From the NCBI GenBank assembly GCA_029936875.1, contig JAPYRS010000007.1, positions 1 to 41,588 on the forward strand: a DNA stretch of 41,588 nucleotides. The letters are read 5' to 3'. Positions 17,435 to 28,713 of this stretch are shown here, in pieces. Source of the DNA: Alphaproteobacteria bacterium (GTDB lineage: Bacteria > Pseudomonadota > Alphaproteobacteria > SHVP01). The notes beneath the pieces were generated by a model, which worked only from the letters and a program-made list of their open reading frames with translations, did not search any database and had not been told where the DNA came from. Position numbers and translations under genes: made by a program. Position 1 is the first letter of the stretch. The number at the start of each line of letters is the position of its first letter.

Positions 17435-18181
17435 TTACGCCGCCCCGGCGAGGAATTTTTCATAGTCCTCAGCAATATCTTCGACGCAGGCGTCGAGAAT
17501 ATTTTTACCGTCCTCCGGCGTGGCAATCGAGGGATCGGAGCCCATCCGACCATCGGGGAATTTCTCGCGAAAATCGTCGGCGTCTTTATAGGACTGCACT
17601 TTGCCGGCATCACCCGCCATCGCAACATTCTTGATCACATCCGGTCGCAAAAACTGCGTGAGCGAAACTTCAGAAGGCGTCGCGTGGGCACCCTCTTTCT
17701 TGCCGTACAGCGATTGGCGCAATTTGGTGGTGCGGTCGCCGGTCCACCAGTTCACCGACCGGCACTGAATTTGCCCGGCGTTGCCGCCCTTGAGCTTCGC
17801 CGTTGCATAAACTTCGTCAAACGCAGACTTGATCGTTGCAATGTTTCCCCCGTGCGCGTTGATGAAATAGAAATGCGTGAGGCCGTGTTGGGCGAGTGAT
17901 CCAACCCAGTCGCCGATTAATTGAATTAATGTGGACGCGCGCACCGTCATCGAACCTTTGAAGGCCATGTGGTGCTGCGCCATGCCGACCGGAATTCCGG
18001 GGGCAACCAGGACATCCATCTTTTCACCGGCGGCTTCGGCAAGGGCGTCGGCGCAAATGGCGTCGGTGCCGATTAAGCCATTCGGGCCGTGCTGTTCGGT
18101 CGAGCCAATCGGGATAATGATCCCGGGTGACTTCGCCATTCGCTGTTCGGCTTCCGCCCAGGTGCAATTGTGAAGCAACAT
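17435..18181 (-). CDS. Creatininase-family metal amidohydrolase
   Basis: A 248-residue protein of the creatininase superfamily, which hydrolyses cyclic or linear amides with two metal ions. The ligands are in IIPIGSTEQHGPNGLIGTD (Glu, His, Asp) and FYFINAHGGN (His), with a further Glu expected near TPSEVSLTQ. Members include creatinine amidohydrolase, MftE and riboflavin-pathway formamide hydrolases; which activity applies is unclear. The ORF track runs to 19483, but beyond 18181 it is antisense to acs. The ATG at 18181 with GGACAG before it is chosen. It is divergent from acs. Confidence 0.9.
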   Translation of the reverse strand: MLLHNCTWAEAEQRMAKSPGIIIPIGSTEQHGPNGLIGTDAICADALAEAAGEKMDVLVAPGIPVGMAQHHMAFKGSMTVRASTLIQLIGDWVGSLAQHGLTHFYFINAHGGNIATIKSAFDEVYATAKLKGGNAGQIQCRSVNWWTGDRTTKLRQSLYGKKEGAHATPSEVSLTQFLRPDVIKNVAMAGDAGKVQSYKDADDFREKFPDGRMGSDPSIATPEDGKNILDACVEDIAEDYEKFLAGAA

Positions 18182-18392
18182 TGTCTGTCCATTCGCGTTT
18201 CGGTACCCAGCCCTCATGAAGATCACCGAGGGCCGACGACCTACGGGAGAACGACGATAGCCGCGCCCGCCACCGGTTCCAAGGGTCGGCGTTACCCCGT
18301 CACCCAACTTGCGGCAGGGAAACTCTTGATTCCATAATGGCCGCCATAAGGGGCAATGCCGATAATGCCCGCGGCAACGGGCAAAGCTGATA

Positions 18393-18440
18393 AAGCCCGC
18401 CGAAGGGGAAGCCCGGCAAAGGGGAAGCCCGAATGGGAGG
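18393..18440 (+). repeat. Three imperfect 16-base tandem repeats ahead of acs
   Basis: Units AAGCCCGCCGAAGGGG (18393-18408), AAGCCCGGCAAAGGGG (18409-18424) and AAGCCCGAATGGGAGG (18425-18440) follow one another exactly. The third contains the acs ribosome-binding site (GGGAGG), six bases before the ATG. Less regular, similar GC-rich pieces lie upstream to about 18340. The period is not a multiple of three, so this is a nucleic-acid rather than protein repeat. Confidence 0.8.
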
Positions 18441-18445
18441 AAACC

Positions 18446-20383
<1,938 letters not shown>

Positions 20384-20411
20384 GCGGTCTTTAGGCGGGC
20401 CGAAGCAGCAG

Positions 20412-20557
20412 TTATTCAATGTCTGTGGATAACTACGTGAATAACTTATTGGACGGGAATCGGCTGAAAATTGGGATCCCCGAAAATTAAGGGAGTCTAT
20501 TTACCCTATTCGCGACTTTCGCCTGAGCCAATTCGGGAACATCCGAATTTATCCACT
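20412..20557. promoter_or_regulatory. Cluster of DnaA-box-like sites (possible origin region)
   Basis: Within the gap behind acs (20384-20682, otherwise gene-free) there is one exact DnaA box, TGTGGATAA at 20424-20432 (complement of TTATCCACA). Two more sites match 8 of 9 positions: CGTGAATAA at 20436-20444 and TTATCCACT at 20549-20557. TTATTCAAT at 20412-20420 matches 7 of 9. Four GANTC sites lie between 20457 and 20603. Origin function is an inference; no dnaA, parAB or hemE is nearby. Confidence 0.35.
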
Positions 20558-20682
20558 TATTAGGACCGATTCATTGTCCTTCCCGTCCATTTGGCGCTGA
20601 ATCCGGAGGTTCGCCGGGTAGTCTTATTCGATGTTTTGACGTGTCAGGCAAAGCATGTCCGAATTGGGTGCGGACCTCCGAT

Positions 20683-21147
20683 TTAGTTTTGCGCGGTTTC
20701 AGGACACCAGGACGCCCTCGCGGCGCCGTCGTAGTACCGTGCATGACCCTAAATAACCAAGAGTTCGCCAAGACTGCTGCCGTCATCAAGCACGACCTCC
20801 GCGACAATGCGGCCCGCGTATTTGCCATATCGGATGGCAGTGAGATTGATCGAACGACCAGAAGTCTGATCGGTGACGAAGGCCTTCGCAGCAATCGCCA
20901 ATGCTTTTTCGCCGGGGCAACGACCGCGGATCTCGGGCGCATCAACGCCCTCGATACGAACGCGAATACGAACGTCCTGGCCGAGCCAGACGCGGGCCAC
21001 GACATCGAGTGTGTCGCCGTCAATCACCGACAGTACACGGGCGCTCACCGGTCCCGCCAGAACCTCGCCAGCCTTTGCCCAACCGCTCGAAAATACGATT
21101 CCAACTAAAAGAGCGGTCAGAACGGCGGATTTAAGCGCCACCTTCAT
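20683..21147 (-). pseudogene. Staphylococcal-nuclease-like secreted protein gene with in-frame TAG
   Basis: The ORF from ATG 21147 encodes 132 residues: a signal peptide (LTALLVGIVFSSGWAKA) and an SNase-like domain. VIDGDTLDVVARVWLGQDVR, VRIEGVDAPEIRGRCPGEKA and IRYGKYAGRIVAEVVLDDG are classic. It stops at TAG (20751..20749) after SLGELLVI. In the same frame GHARYYDGAARASWC continues to a TAA at 20685..20683, which is exactly the expected end of this family (compare the usual ARPYDGG..WC). The Asp and Arg residues of the nuclease site appear kept in the first part. The product may be truncated and inactive, read through, or the TAG may be an error. It lies between acs and htpX, transcribed away from htpX. 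Confidence 0.8.
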
Positions 21148-21268
21148 GTTACCAACCCAGTCAAATGGTTTCGCCAGATGTATAACCTAGATTGTAATTA
21201 TGTTTGTAATTTCAATTATTAGTTACCAACTTGACTAAGGAATTTTATCCTATCTTGGTACCCGGTCA

Positions 21269-21463
21269 ATGACAAGGGGCGCGAAAATGCTGGCTTTGCG
21301 ATTGCGAACCAGAAGCGGCCCGATATAGTCTGCGACCGAGCGGGCGATCAAGATCCACAGCCGGCGCTTTGATCGGCGGTTGGAAAAAGAAACTTGGCAA
21401 TCTCAGTTGCCGCATCTGGAGAACGCAGCCGACAGGCTGCGGCAAATCGCGAGGAGAAAATGA
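21269..21463 (+). pseudogene. Possible small ORF coupled to htpX, interrupted by TAG
   Basis: A frame starting at ATG 21269 (MTRGAKMLALRLRTRSG) meets TAG at 21326-21328. It then stays open for 44 codons of helix-like, charged sequence (IKIHSRRFDRRLEKETWQ, LENAADRLRQIARRK). The final TGA overlaps the htpX start as ATGA, the spacing of a translationally coupled gene. It is too short for the ORF track. No family was recognised, so it may be chance; the coupling and the amino-acid composition are the only support. Confidence 0.3.
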
Positions 21464-22308
21464 GCTACGCGCGGACAGCAACATTGCTGGCTGCCCTGAC
21501 GGCATTGTTTGTCGGATTTGGGTTTGCCTGGCTTGGCGAGGGCGGACTGGTCCTTGGCTTGCTGGCGGCGCTCGCGCTCAACACGCTTTCCTATCGCCAA
21601 TTGGGCCGCCTGATTTTCAACCGATTTAGAACCCGTGAGGGAAATAAAACTGAAGACGGGAAGTTACTCGGCGAACTGCAGCACCTGTCGATGCGCGCGC
21701 GGCTCCCGGTGCCAAAGGTCCATATTTTGGCGAGCGAGCAACCGAACGCATTTGCAACGAGTGAGGGTCCTGGCACGGCGCGGATCGCCGTCACCGAAGG
21801 CCTGACCAAGTACCTCACGCCTGATCAGGTATCCGGCGTCCTCGCCCATGAACTCGGACACATTCGGAACCGCGACAATCTTGTTTTGACGATCACGGCA
21901 ACTGTGGCTGGTGGCTTGCTTGCCCTCGTCGCCCTGGTCGTGGTTTCGGTTCTCAGTGCCATCGGAATTTCCGCAGCCAATTTTGCGATTGCGGCAACCA
22001 TCGCAGCCGCTGTTAGTGCGGGCCTCGTTCAGACGGCAGTCAGCCGAAGTCGCGAATTTGCTGCTGACAGGGCCGGCGCCGAAATTTGCGGTCGCCCGCT
22101 TTGGATTGCGACAGCGCTTCAAGAGGTGGGGCGATTGCAGGCGCCGCTTCTTGCCACCGGGCCTCGCCGGTTTGGTGGTACGGCCTTACGATTCATGATG
22201 GCGTCATTTGCTGGCCATTCGCTGGGCGAGCTGATATCGACACACCCCTCTTCTTCCGATCGAATTGATCGGCTAAGACGTTTGAGCGACGGACGCGACC
22301 GGTCTTGA
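21460..22308 (+). CDS. htpX: HtpX-like M48 membrane metalloprotease
   Basis: Zinc endopeptidase of the inner membrane that removes damaged membrane proteins. The 282-residue protein has N-terminal membrane helices (LLAALTALFVGFGFAWL, LVLGLLAALAL) and the substrate-site segment ASEQPNAFATSEGP. The zinc motif is VLAHELGHIRNRDN, two further membrane helices follow (about 155-200), and the third ligand region is SRSREFAADRAGAEI. The ATG at 21460 behind GAGGAGAAA is preferred over 21394. The stop overlaps the TTG start of rsmB, suggesting one transcript with rsmB and perhaps rpe. Confidence 0.93.
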   Translation: MSYARTATLLAALTALFVGFGFAWLGEGGLVLGLLAALALNTLSYRQLGRLIFNRFRTREGNKTEDGKLLGELQHLSMRARLPVPKVHILASEQPNAFATSEGPGTARIAVTEGLTKYLTPDQVSGVLAHELGHIRNRDNLVLTITATVAGGLLALVALVVVSVLSAIGISAANFAIAATIAAAVSAGLVQTAVSRSREFAADRAGAEICGRPLWIATALQEVGRLQAPLLATGPRRFGGTALRFMMASFAGHSLGELISTHPSSSDRIDRLRRLSDGRDRS

Positions 22309-23696
22309 CGCCAACGAACCGCTCTCCTTCCGGCCAGAACCGAAATTCACAACAATCTGATCTCGGCGCCCGCGGGGCGGCGGCGGGTCTACTGAATGCT
22401 GTCCTCGGCCAACAACAAACGCTGAACGACGCATTTGCGGCCGGTGCCAACGGCGAGGGCGAAGCCCGTGCGCTTGCGCCGCTGGAAGCACGGGACCGCG
22501 CATTTGCCCGGCTGATGGCAACGACAGTGCTACGCCGGTTTGGCGTGGTCGATTCGATTCTTGGAAACTGCCTCGACAGCCCGCTGCCGTCTGGCGAGGC
22601 CTTTGTGATGAATGTTCTTCGGTGTGGCGTGGTTCAGCTTTTGTTTTTGGGAACGCCGCCACATGCCGCTGTCGATGCGAGTGTGCGTTTACTGAAAAAA
22701 CAGCGCCCGCGCATGGCGGGCCTAGGGAACGCAATCTTGCGGCGGGTCGATCGGGAGCGGGAAAAACTACTCGCGCAATTTGACGGTGCCGGTCGCAACA
22801 CGCCCGATTGGCTGTGGCAGAAGTGGTGCCAACATTACGGCGAGGAAACCGCGGGCAAAATTGAAGCAGCCCACCTGAGTGATCCGCCAATCGACGTGAC
22901 TCTTAAAGGTGCTGCGGTCAACAACACCAAACACTGGCTGAAGGTCCTGGAAGCGGAGGCGCTTCCGACCGGTTCGCTTCGGCGCCAGGGCGGCGGGCGG
23001 ATTGAGACCTGGCCCGGATATAAGGGCGGCGCCTGGTGGATTCAGGATTGCGCAGCGGCCCTTCCGGCCGCGATTCTGATTTCGGGTTTGCGGCAGAAAT
23101 TTGGCGATGAGCCACAGGCGGTGCTTGATCTCTGTGCCGCACCCGGCGGCAAGACGGCGCAACTGGCCGCGGCCGGATACCGGGTGACGTCGGTCGACCG
23201 GAACCCCGCACGCCTCGCCCAGATGCGGGATAATTTGGCCCGTCTTCAGCTCAATGCCGGCATTCTTGATGCCGACGCGGCTCTCTACACGCCGGTGCGG
23301 CCGCCTGCGGGACTGTTGCTGGACGCGCCCTGCAGCGCCACGGGCACGATTCGCCGCCGCCCCGATGTGCCCCATCTCCGCAAGAAGTCTGATATTTCAA
23401 ACCTGGTCGGACTGCAAAAGAAACTGCTCGAACACGCAGCCAATCAGGTGATGCCCGGTGGCATTCTTGTCTACGCGGTCTGCTCGCTGGAGCCGGAAGA
23501 AGGTGAAGGGCAGATCGAGCAGTTTTTGAAAGCGCAGCCAAATCAATATCAACGTCTGCCCATCACCCAAGACGAAGTCGGCGGCATGAGCGAAATTCTG
23601 ACCGGTGACGGCGATATCCGGTCGATGCCCTACCACCTTTCCGACCGGGGTGGTCTCGATGGTTTTTACTGTGCGCGGTTGATCTGGACTCCGTAA
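22305..23696 (+). CDS. rsmB: 16S rRNA (cytosine-967-C5)-methyltransferase
   Basis: Methylates C967 of 16S rRNA using S-adenosylmethionine. The 463-residue protein has an N-terminal NusB-like helical domain (AAAGLLNAVLGQQQTLNDAF to about 155) and a C-terminal Rossmann methyltransferase. The latter shows VLDLCAAPGGKTAQLAAAG for SAM binding, LLLDAPCSATGTIRRRPDV and LVYAVCSLEPEEGEGQI with the two catalytic cysteines. Translation probably begins at the TTG at 22305, overlapping the htpX stop; this gives a natural length. The gene is followed by rpe after 111 bases. Confidence 0.95.
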   Translation: MTPTNRSPSGQNRNSQQSDLGARGAAAGLLNAVLGQQQTLNDAFAAGANGEGEARALAPLEARDRAFARLMATTVLRRFGVVDSILGNCLDSPLPSGEAFVMNVLRCGVVQLLFLGTPPHAAVDASVRLLKKQRPRMAGLGNAILRRVDREREKLLAQFDGAGRNTPDWLWQKWCQHYGEETAGKIEAAHLSDPPIDVTLKGAAVNNTKHWLKVLEAEALPTGSLRRQGGGRIETWPGYKGGAWWIQDCAAALPAAILISGLRQKFGDEPQAVLDLCAAPGGKTAQLAAAGYRVTSVDRNPARLAQMRDNLARLQLNAGILDADAALYTPVRPPAGLLLDAPCSATGTIRRRPDVPHLRKKSDISNLVGLQKKLLEHAANQVMPGGILVYAVCSLEPEEGEGQIEQFLKAQPNQYQRLPITQDEVGGMSEILTGDGDIRSMPYHLSDRGGLDGFYCARLIWTP

Positions 23697-23712
23697 TCCG
23701 AGCGTCCGACAA

Positions 23713-23761
23713 TTGCCGGGCACCAAATTCTCAATTGATTATTCCCGGCAAAAACTTTCAC
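23713..23761. repeat. Inverted repeat between rsmB and rpe
   Basis: TTGCCGGG (23713-23720) and CCCGGCAA (23754-23761) are perfect complements separated by 33 bases. No T-tract follows, so it is not a typical terminator; an RNA structure or operator ahead of rpe is possible. Confidence 0.4.
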
Positions 23762-23807
23762 GGCAGCCGTCTTGCCCCCGAGTCATGAAGTTGCTACAGA
23801 ATGCGAC

Positions 23808-24470
23808 ATGCAACAGGCCGTCCGGGTCGCCCCGTCGATCCTCGCCGCCGACTTCGCCAGACTGGGCGAAGAGGTTCAGGCCGTCGAAAAAGCGGGCGCC
23901 GATTACATCCACATTGACGTTATGGACGGGCATTTTGTGCCCAACATTACGATTGGCCCGACCGTCGTCGCTGCCCTTCGACCTTTGACCAAACTACCGC
24001 TTGATGTCCACTTGATGATTTCGCCGGTCGACCCGTTCGTGGCGCAATTTGCAAAAGCGGGCGCCGACATAATTACGGTGCACGCTGAGGCCGGCGCCCA
24101 TGTCCACCGCACCGTGCAGTCGATTCGCCAACTCGGCATTAAAGCGGGCGTTGCTTTTAATCCGGGCACGCCGGACGACGCCGTTGATCATCTTCTTGAC
24201 GACGTCGATTTGATTTTGGTGATGACGGTCAATCCCGGTTTTGGCGGTCAATCGTTTATCAAATCACAATTGGCCAAGATCGAATCCCTGCGAAAGAAAA
24301 TAGACGCGACCGGTCGCCAGATCGATCTCGAAGTTGACGGCGGCATTACAGCGGAAACAGCGGAACTTGTTATTTCTGCCGGCGCTGATGTTCTTGTCGC
24401 CGGGACCGCAACATTTTCCGGTGGCACAGATCAATACCAAAACAACATTTCAAATATTCGCGGCGCATGA
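23808..24470 (+). CDS. rpe: Ribulose-phosphate 3-epimerase
   Basis: Interconverts ribulose 5-phosphate and xylulose 5-phosphate in the pentose phosphate pathway. The 220-residue TIM barrel shows [36 protein letters not shown] with metal ligands, [23 protein letters not shown], and [12 protein letters not shown] followed by [13 protein letters not shown] for phosphate binding. The ATG at 23808 fits the family start better than the TTG at 23772. The stop overlaps the next start as ATGA. Confidence 0.96.
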   Translation: MQQAVRVAPSILAADFARLGEEVQAVEKAGADYIHIDVMDGHFVPNITIGPTVVAALRPLTKLPLDVHLMISPVDPFVAQFAKAGADIITVHAEAGAHVHRTVQSIRQLGIKAGVAFNPGTPDDAVDHLLDDVDLILVMTVNPGFGGQSFIKSQLAKIESLRKKIDATGRQIDLEVDGGITAETAELVISAGADVLVAGTATFSGGTDQYQNNISNIRGA

Positions 24471-26173
24471 GTAGCGGAACCTTATTCGACGAACCGATTA
24501 AAGACGCGGCGCGCGCCCGTCCCAAAGCACGGACTTCTCGATCGAAGTCGAGCACCGGACTTTTTGCCCGCGTTTTGTTTCAAAGCGGGTTTTGGGAATC
24601 CTGGTTGCGGCGCGGACGGTCCCGTCCGGTGCTTTTGCATTTCACCGATCCCGTGCTTGGCAGCAAGGCCCGCGCGAACGATATGTTTCAGGGCCGCTTT
24701 ACGATCTCGGGGCATGTTTTGCATTGTCTCAATCGGCCACCGTGGTACGCGGCAGCGCCCAACCCGGTTCTTCTCGCCGAGTTACACAGCTTTGAATGGC
24801 TGCGCGACTTTGTCGCCGCCAATGGACCGGCGGCACGCAAACTTGCGCGCGACCTGATCCGTAGCTGGGCGGTACGATTCGGGCGGTGGAATGATTTGGC
24901 CTGGCGCCCCGACATCTTGGCGCGACGCCTGGCGGCCTGGTCGATGGCGGCAGAGTTTCTCCTGATCGACGGCGAAGACGCATTCGTGCGGGATTTTCAG
25001 AAGCTACTGACGTCCCAGCAACGTCATCTCAAAGTCGCGCTGCGGTCGGCACAACCGGGGACACCAAAAATCGAAGCGGGCGCAGGCATGGTGATTGTCG
25101 CGCTCGCACAAATCCAGAACCGGGTGGCAAACAAAAACCTCGGCCTGCTCGGCGCGGATATCACCCGTCATTTATTGCCGGACGGCGGCGCTTCCAGCCG
25201 CAACCCGGAAGACGCGATGCGAATTTTGCGCGCCCTTGTTGGCGTGCGTGCTGCACTTCAGGCGGCGTCAGTGGAAACACCGGAGTGGTTGCAACAGGGC
25301 ATCGATCGCGCCACGCCCTTCGTTCGCGGGCTCAGCCACGGCGACGGGGGAATTGCGGTTTTTAACGGCGCTTTTGAGGGCGACCCGGATCGCAACAGGG
25401 CCATCATCAAAGCCGCGCGAATGCAGTGTAAACCGCAGAAAAATGCGCATAATAGCGGCTATGAGCGCCTCGTCGCGGAGCGCACGCTGGTGATCGCGGA
25501 CGCCAACACACGGATACCCGGAAATCCGCCCGGATCCTCAGGCCATGCCGGCGCGCTGGCCTTTGAGTTGAGCGTTGGCAAAGACCGGCTCGTCGTCAGC
25601 TGCGGAACATTTGCCGGAGATGACCCGGCATGGCATGAAGCCAGCCGCGCGACGGCGGCGCATTCGACATTGGTTCTTGGTGACGAAAACGGCGTTAGCG
25701 ACGAATCGGATTCCGAGCGTGATGTTCTGCACGGCCGCGAAGAAGATGCGGCCTGGATAGAGCTTCGTAGTGACGCCTACCGCGAGCGTTTCGGCGTCGA
25801 ACATTTCCGCCGCATCTATCTAGCCGACGACGGGCAGGAAGTTCTCGGCGAAGATCACATCAGCGTGCCGCTCGCCCAAATCGCCAAGGCTGGCACCGAT
25901 ATCTCGATTCGTTTCCATCTGCACCCGCAAATTCAGGCCTCGCTCATCGGCAATAGTGAAGAAGTGCTGTTGCGCCTCGCAAACGGTGCCGGTTGGATGT
26001 TCGAAGCGCCGGGCCACCAAATTCAGGTCGAAGAAAGCATCTATTTGGGTCGACCAGGGGAAACACGGCGGAGCGAGCAGATCACGTTGAGCGCCAAAAT
26101 GACGCCGGGCGGGGCCAAATTAATCTGGCGTTTTGCGCGACTTCAGGGTGCAGCTAAAGGGTCCAGCGTTTAA
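24467..26173 (+). CDS. Heparinase II/III family protein
   Basis: A 568-residue protein of the alphaproteobacterial heparinase II/III-like group, which typically lies directly behind rpe, as here. The helical N-terminal half includes FRGRWNDL-like [18 protein letters not shown] and ends near residue 290 ([18 protein letters not shown]). The beta-rich C-terminal half includes [46 protein letters not shown] and [18 protein letters not shown]. Related lyases cleave acidic polysaccharides; the substrate here is unknown and no signal peptide is obvious. Its 3' end overlaps the convergent UDP-sugar dehydrogenase gene by 20 bases. In many relatives purH follows, so the synteny breaks here. Confidence 0.88.
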   Translation: MSSGTLFDEPIKDAARARPKARTSRSKSSTGLFARVLFQSGFWESWLRRGRSRPVLLHFTDPVLGSKARANDMFQGRFTISGHVLHCLNRPPWYAAAPNPVLLAELHSFEWLRDFVAANGPAARKLARDLIRSWAVRFGRWNDLAWRPDILARRLAAWSMAAEFLLIDGEDAFVRDFQKLLTSQQRHLKVALRSAQPGTPKIEAGAGMVIVALAQIQNRVANKNLGLLGADITRHLLPDGGASSRNPEDAMRILRALVGVRAALQAASVETPEWLQQGIDRATPFVRGLSHGDGGIAVFNGAFEGDPDRNRAIIKAARMQCKPQKNAHNSGYERLVAERTLVIADANTRIPGNPPGSSGHAGALAFELSVGKDRLVVSCGTFAGDDPAWHEASRATAAHSTLVLGDENGVSDESDSERDVLHGREEDAAWIELRSDAYRERFGVEHFRRIYLADDGQEVLGEDHISVPLAQIAKAGTDISIRFHLHPQIQASLIGNSEEVLLRLANGAGWMFEAPGHQIQVEESIYLGRPGETRRSEQITLSAKMTPGGAKLIWRFARLQGAAKGSSV

Positions 26174-27422
26174 CGGCGTCGGGCAATTTGATCTCCTGCC
26201 ACAAGCCCTTGACGTCGGCGACGACGCCCGCCGGCGCTAACATTTTTTCAATTTTGTCGGCATCGAAATTTGCGTACTCGGCGTGCGCGACCGCAACGAC
26301 AATTGCGTCATAGCCGGACGCTCCGGAGAGATCCGGCAATAAATCGACGCCGTAAATCGCCCGCGCCTCATCCCGGTTGGCGTGCGGATCGTGGGTATCA
26401 ACATCACAACCCCGCGCCTCGAGACCACGGATTACGTCGATCACTTTCGAATTCCGCAAATCGGGAATGTCTTCCTTAAACGTAAGACCGAGAACAAGTA
26501 CGCGGCCTTTTGCGTCCATCGCGTTCAGAATTTCAGTGGCGACAAACTCGCCCATCGAATCGTTGAGCCGACGGCCGGCCAATAGAATTTCGGGATCGTG
26601 TCCCAATTCCTGCGCCTTAAAGGCAAGATAATAGGGGTCCACGCCGATGCAGTGACCGCCAACCAGCCCCGGTTGAAAATCGAGAAAATTCCATTTGGTG
26701 TTGGCCGCCGCCAAAACATCTTTGGTGGAAATGTTGAGGCGGTGACAGATCATCGCAATCTCATTGACGAAGGCGATGTTGATATCCCGCTGTGCATTCT
26801 CAATCACCTTGGCAGCCTCTGCCGTCCGAATATCGATCGCGCAATACACGTTGCCGCCGGTGATTGTTTCGTAAACGGCGGCAATCCGCTTGGTGACCTC
26901 GAGCGACTGGCCGGCAACAACCTTGGTGATGCTTTCGATGCCATGTTCGGTGTCGCCGGGATTTATCCGCTCCGGCGAATAGCCGAGATGAAAATCTTTG
27001 CCGCAGGTGAGACCCGAAACCTGTTCGATGATCGGCCCGCAGATATCTTCGGTTACACCGGGGTAGACCGTGCTTTCAAAAACGACGACGGCGCCCGGTT
27101 TCAGGTGGCGGCCGACGCACTGGCTTGCCGCTTCCACGGCACTAAGGTCCGGCTGATTCTCGGAATCAACCGGGGTCGGCACCGTCACAATGAAAACTTC
27201 ATTATTGTCGAGCGCAGCTTCGTCGCCAATGACCTTTAGAGTACTGGCGCCCAAACGATCCGTTGAAATTTCGCCGGTCCGGTCATGGCCGGAATTCAGT
27301 TCGCTCACCCGGCCCTGATCGGTATCGAACCCGGTCACCGGAAAATGACGAGAAAGGGCCACCGCGAGCGGCAGCCCGACGTATCCCAATCCGATTACCG
27401 CAATTCGTTCGTTGGTAGCCAA
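26154..27422 (-). CDS. UDP-N-acetylhexosamine 6-dehydrogenase (WbpA/TviB-like)
   Basis: Oxidises C6 of a UDP-N-acetylhexosamine to the uronic acid with two NAD, the first step to diacetamido-uronic acids. The 422-residue protein has the N-terminal Rossmann motif IAVIGLGYVGLPLAVAL, VVFESTVYPGVTED, the family hallmark LGYSPERINPGD, and NFLDFQPGLVGGHCIGVDPYY with the catalytic cysteine. VLGLTFKEDIPDLRNSKV belongs to the C-terminal domain. The SPERINPGD signature favours the WbpA/TviB/WecC group over UDP-glucose dehydrogenase. The start is a TTG at 27422 with GGGCGG upstream. It is transcribed away from the rest of the cluster across a 277-base gap that probably holds both promoters. Confidence 0.92.
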   Translation of the reverse strand: MATNERIAVIGLGYVGLPLAVALSRHFPVTGFDTDQGRVSELNSGHDRTGEISTDRLGASTLKVIGDEAALDNNEVFIVTVPTPVDSENQPDLSAVEAASQCVGRHLKPGAVVVFESTVYPGVTEDICGPIIEQVSGLTCGKDFHLGYSPERINPGDTEHGIESITKVVAGQSLEVTKRIAAVYETITGGNVYCAIDIRTAEAAKVIENAQRDINIAFVNEIAMICHRLNISTKDVLAAANTKWNFLDFQPGLVGGHCIGVDPYYLAFKAQELGHDPEILLAGRRLNDSMGEFVATEILNAMDAKGRVLVLGLTFKEDIPDLRNSKVIDVIRGLEARGCDVDTHDPHANRDEARAIYGVDLLPDLSGASGYDAIVVAVAHAEYANFDADKIEKMLAPAGVVADVKGLWQEIKLPDAVKRWTL

Positions 27423-27699
27423 TTTTGCCGCCCTTTGCGTCCAATCCGAAGCGCGCCCGTGGTACTTGCAGGTCTGGCGCTTGTCAAATTGCTGAACCGC
27501 GCCGGATATTTGTTAGAGCAGACGAAAAGACTTGACCACAACGGATTCCCCGTGGTTTTCTCGCGACCTTGGCGAAGGTCCGGCGTTGCACCCGGTGGGC
27601 GGAAGCGTGGCAAGCCAAGGACCAATCCAAATAAACCTATTGCCCGCGCCCAATTTCGGCGGCGGCATGAATGCGCATTGAATCTGAGATTATCAAGTT

Positions 27700-28713
27700 T
27701 TGAATAGTTCTTCGAAGATCGAATCCTGCCCGGTCGCGGTGATTGGCTGCGGCCACTGGGGCCAAAATCTGGTGCGCAATTTTGCTGGACTTGGCGCACT
27801 TGCCGCCATTTGTGACCCGGAGCCGGAGCCGGCCACGACGCTAAGTCGGGACTTCGACGCCCCCATTCGAACCTGGGCCGAAATTCTTGGTGACCCAGCG
27901 ATCCCTGCCGTCGCCATCGCCGCCCCCGCCGTCCACCACAGCTACCTTGCGAATGAGGCGCTCGACGCAGGCAAGCATGTCTTTGTTGAAAAGCCGCTGG
28001 CACTTGATGTCGATGACGCAACCAAAGTCGTCGCCAAAGCCGCGAAGAAAAACCATATCCTCATGGTAGGCCACCTGATGCGCTACCATCCGGTGTTTCA
28101 AAAACTGTATGAGATGGTGAGAAACGGTGACCTCGGAAAACTTCAGTATGTGTATTCGACGCGGCTCAACTTCGGCAAAGTGAGGCGCGAAGAAAATATC
28201 CTGTGGAGTTTTGCGCCGCACGATATTTCCATGATTTTGGCCCTGATGGGAGAAGATCCGATTGAGGTAACCGCCACCGGGGCGACCTACCTGCAACATG
28301 ACGTCGCCGACGTGACAACGACATACCTCCGGTTTTCAGAAGGACGCGTCGCTCACATTTTGGTATCGTGGCTCTACCCATTCAAGGAACAAAAGCTAAT
28401 CGTTGTCGGCGAAAAAAACATGGCTGTCCTTGATGACGGCGAAACATGGGAGCGGAAACTTCTGCTCTATCCGCATTCAATCGAAATGGATGCCGAAGTC
28501 CTTCGACCCAATAAAGCTGAAGCGGTGCCAGTGATCGTCGAGCACAGCGAGCCACTTCGGAATGAATGCCAGCATTTTCTGGATTGCATTGCGACTGGCG
28601 ATACCCCGATGACGGATGGCCATGAAGGCATTCAGGTGTTGAAGGTTCTTCGCGCTGCCGAACAATCAATCGCCGAATCAAAACCGATCACACAGGACGC
28701 GGGCCATACATGA
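27700..28713 (+). CDS. Gfo/Idh/MocA-family nucleotide-sugar 3-dehydrogenase (WbpB/WlbA-like)
   Basis: Probably oxidises C3 of a UDP-N-acetylhexosaminuronic acid to the 3-keto sugar with a tightly held NAD. The 337-residue protein has the NAD loop [21 protein letters not shown], the family motif [15 protein letters not shown] with the catalytic lysine, [14 protein letters not shown], and [14 protein letters not shown] with the catalytic His/Asp. Start TTG at 27700 is the only reasonable one before the Rossmann strand. The stop overlaps the acetyltransferase start (ATGA). The order with the next two genes matches the WbpB-D-E set, which supports the assignment over other oxidoreductases of the family. 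Confidence 0.88.
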   Translation: MNSSSKIESCPVAVIGCGHWGQNLVRNFAGLGALAAICDPEPEPATTLSRDFDAPIRTWAEILGDPAIPAVAIAAPAVHHSYLANEALDAGKHVFVEKPLALDVDDATKVVAKAAKKNHILMVGHLMRYHPVFQKLYEMVRNGDLGKLQYVYSTRLNFGKVRREENILWSFAPHDISMILALMGEDPIEVTATGATYLQHDVADVTTTYLRFSEGRVAHILVSWLYPFKEQKLIVVGEKNMAVLDDGETWERKLLLYPHSIEMDAEVLRPNKAEAVPVIVEHSEPLRNECQHFLDCIATGDTPMTDGHEGIQVLKVLRAAEQSIAESKPITQDAGHT

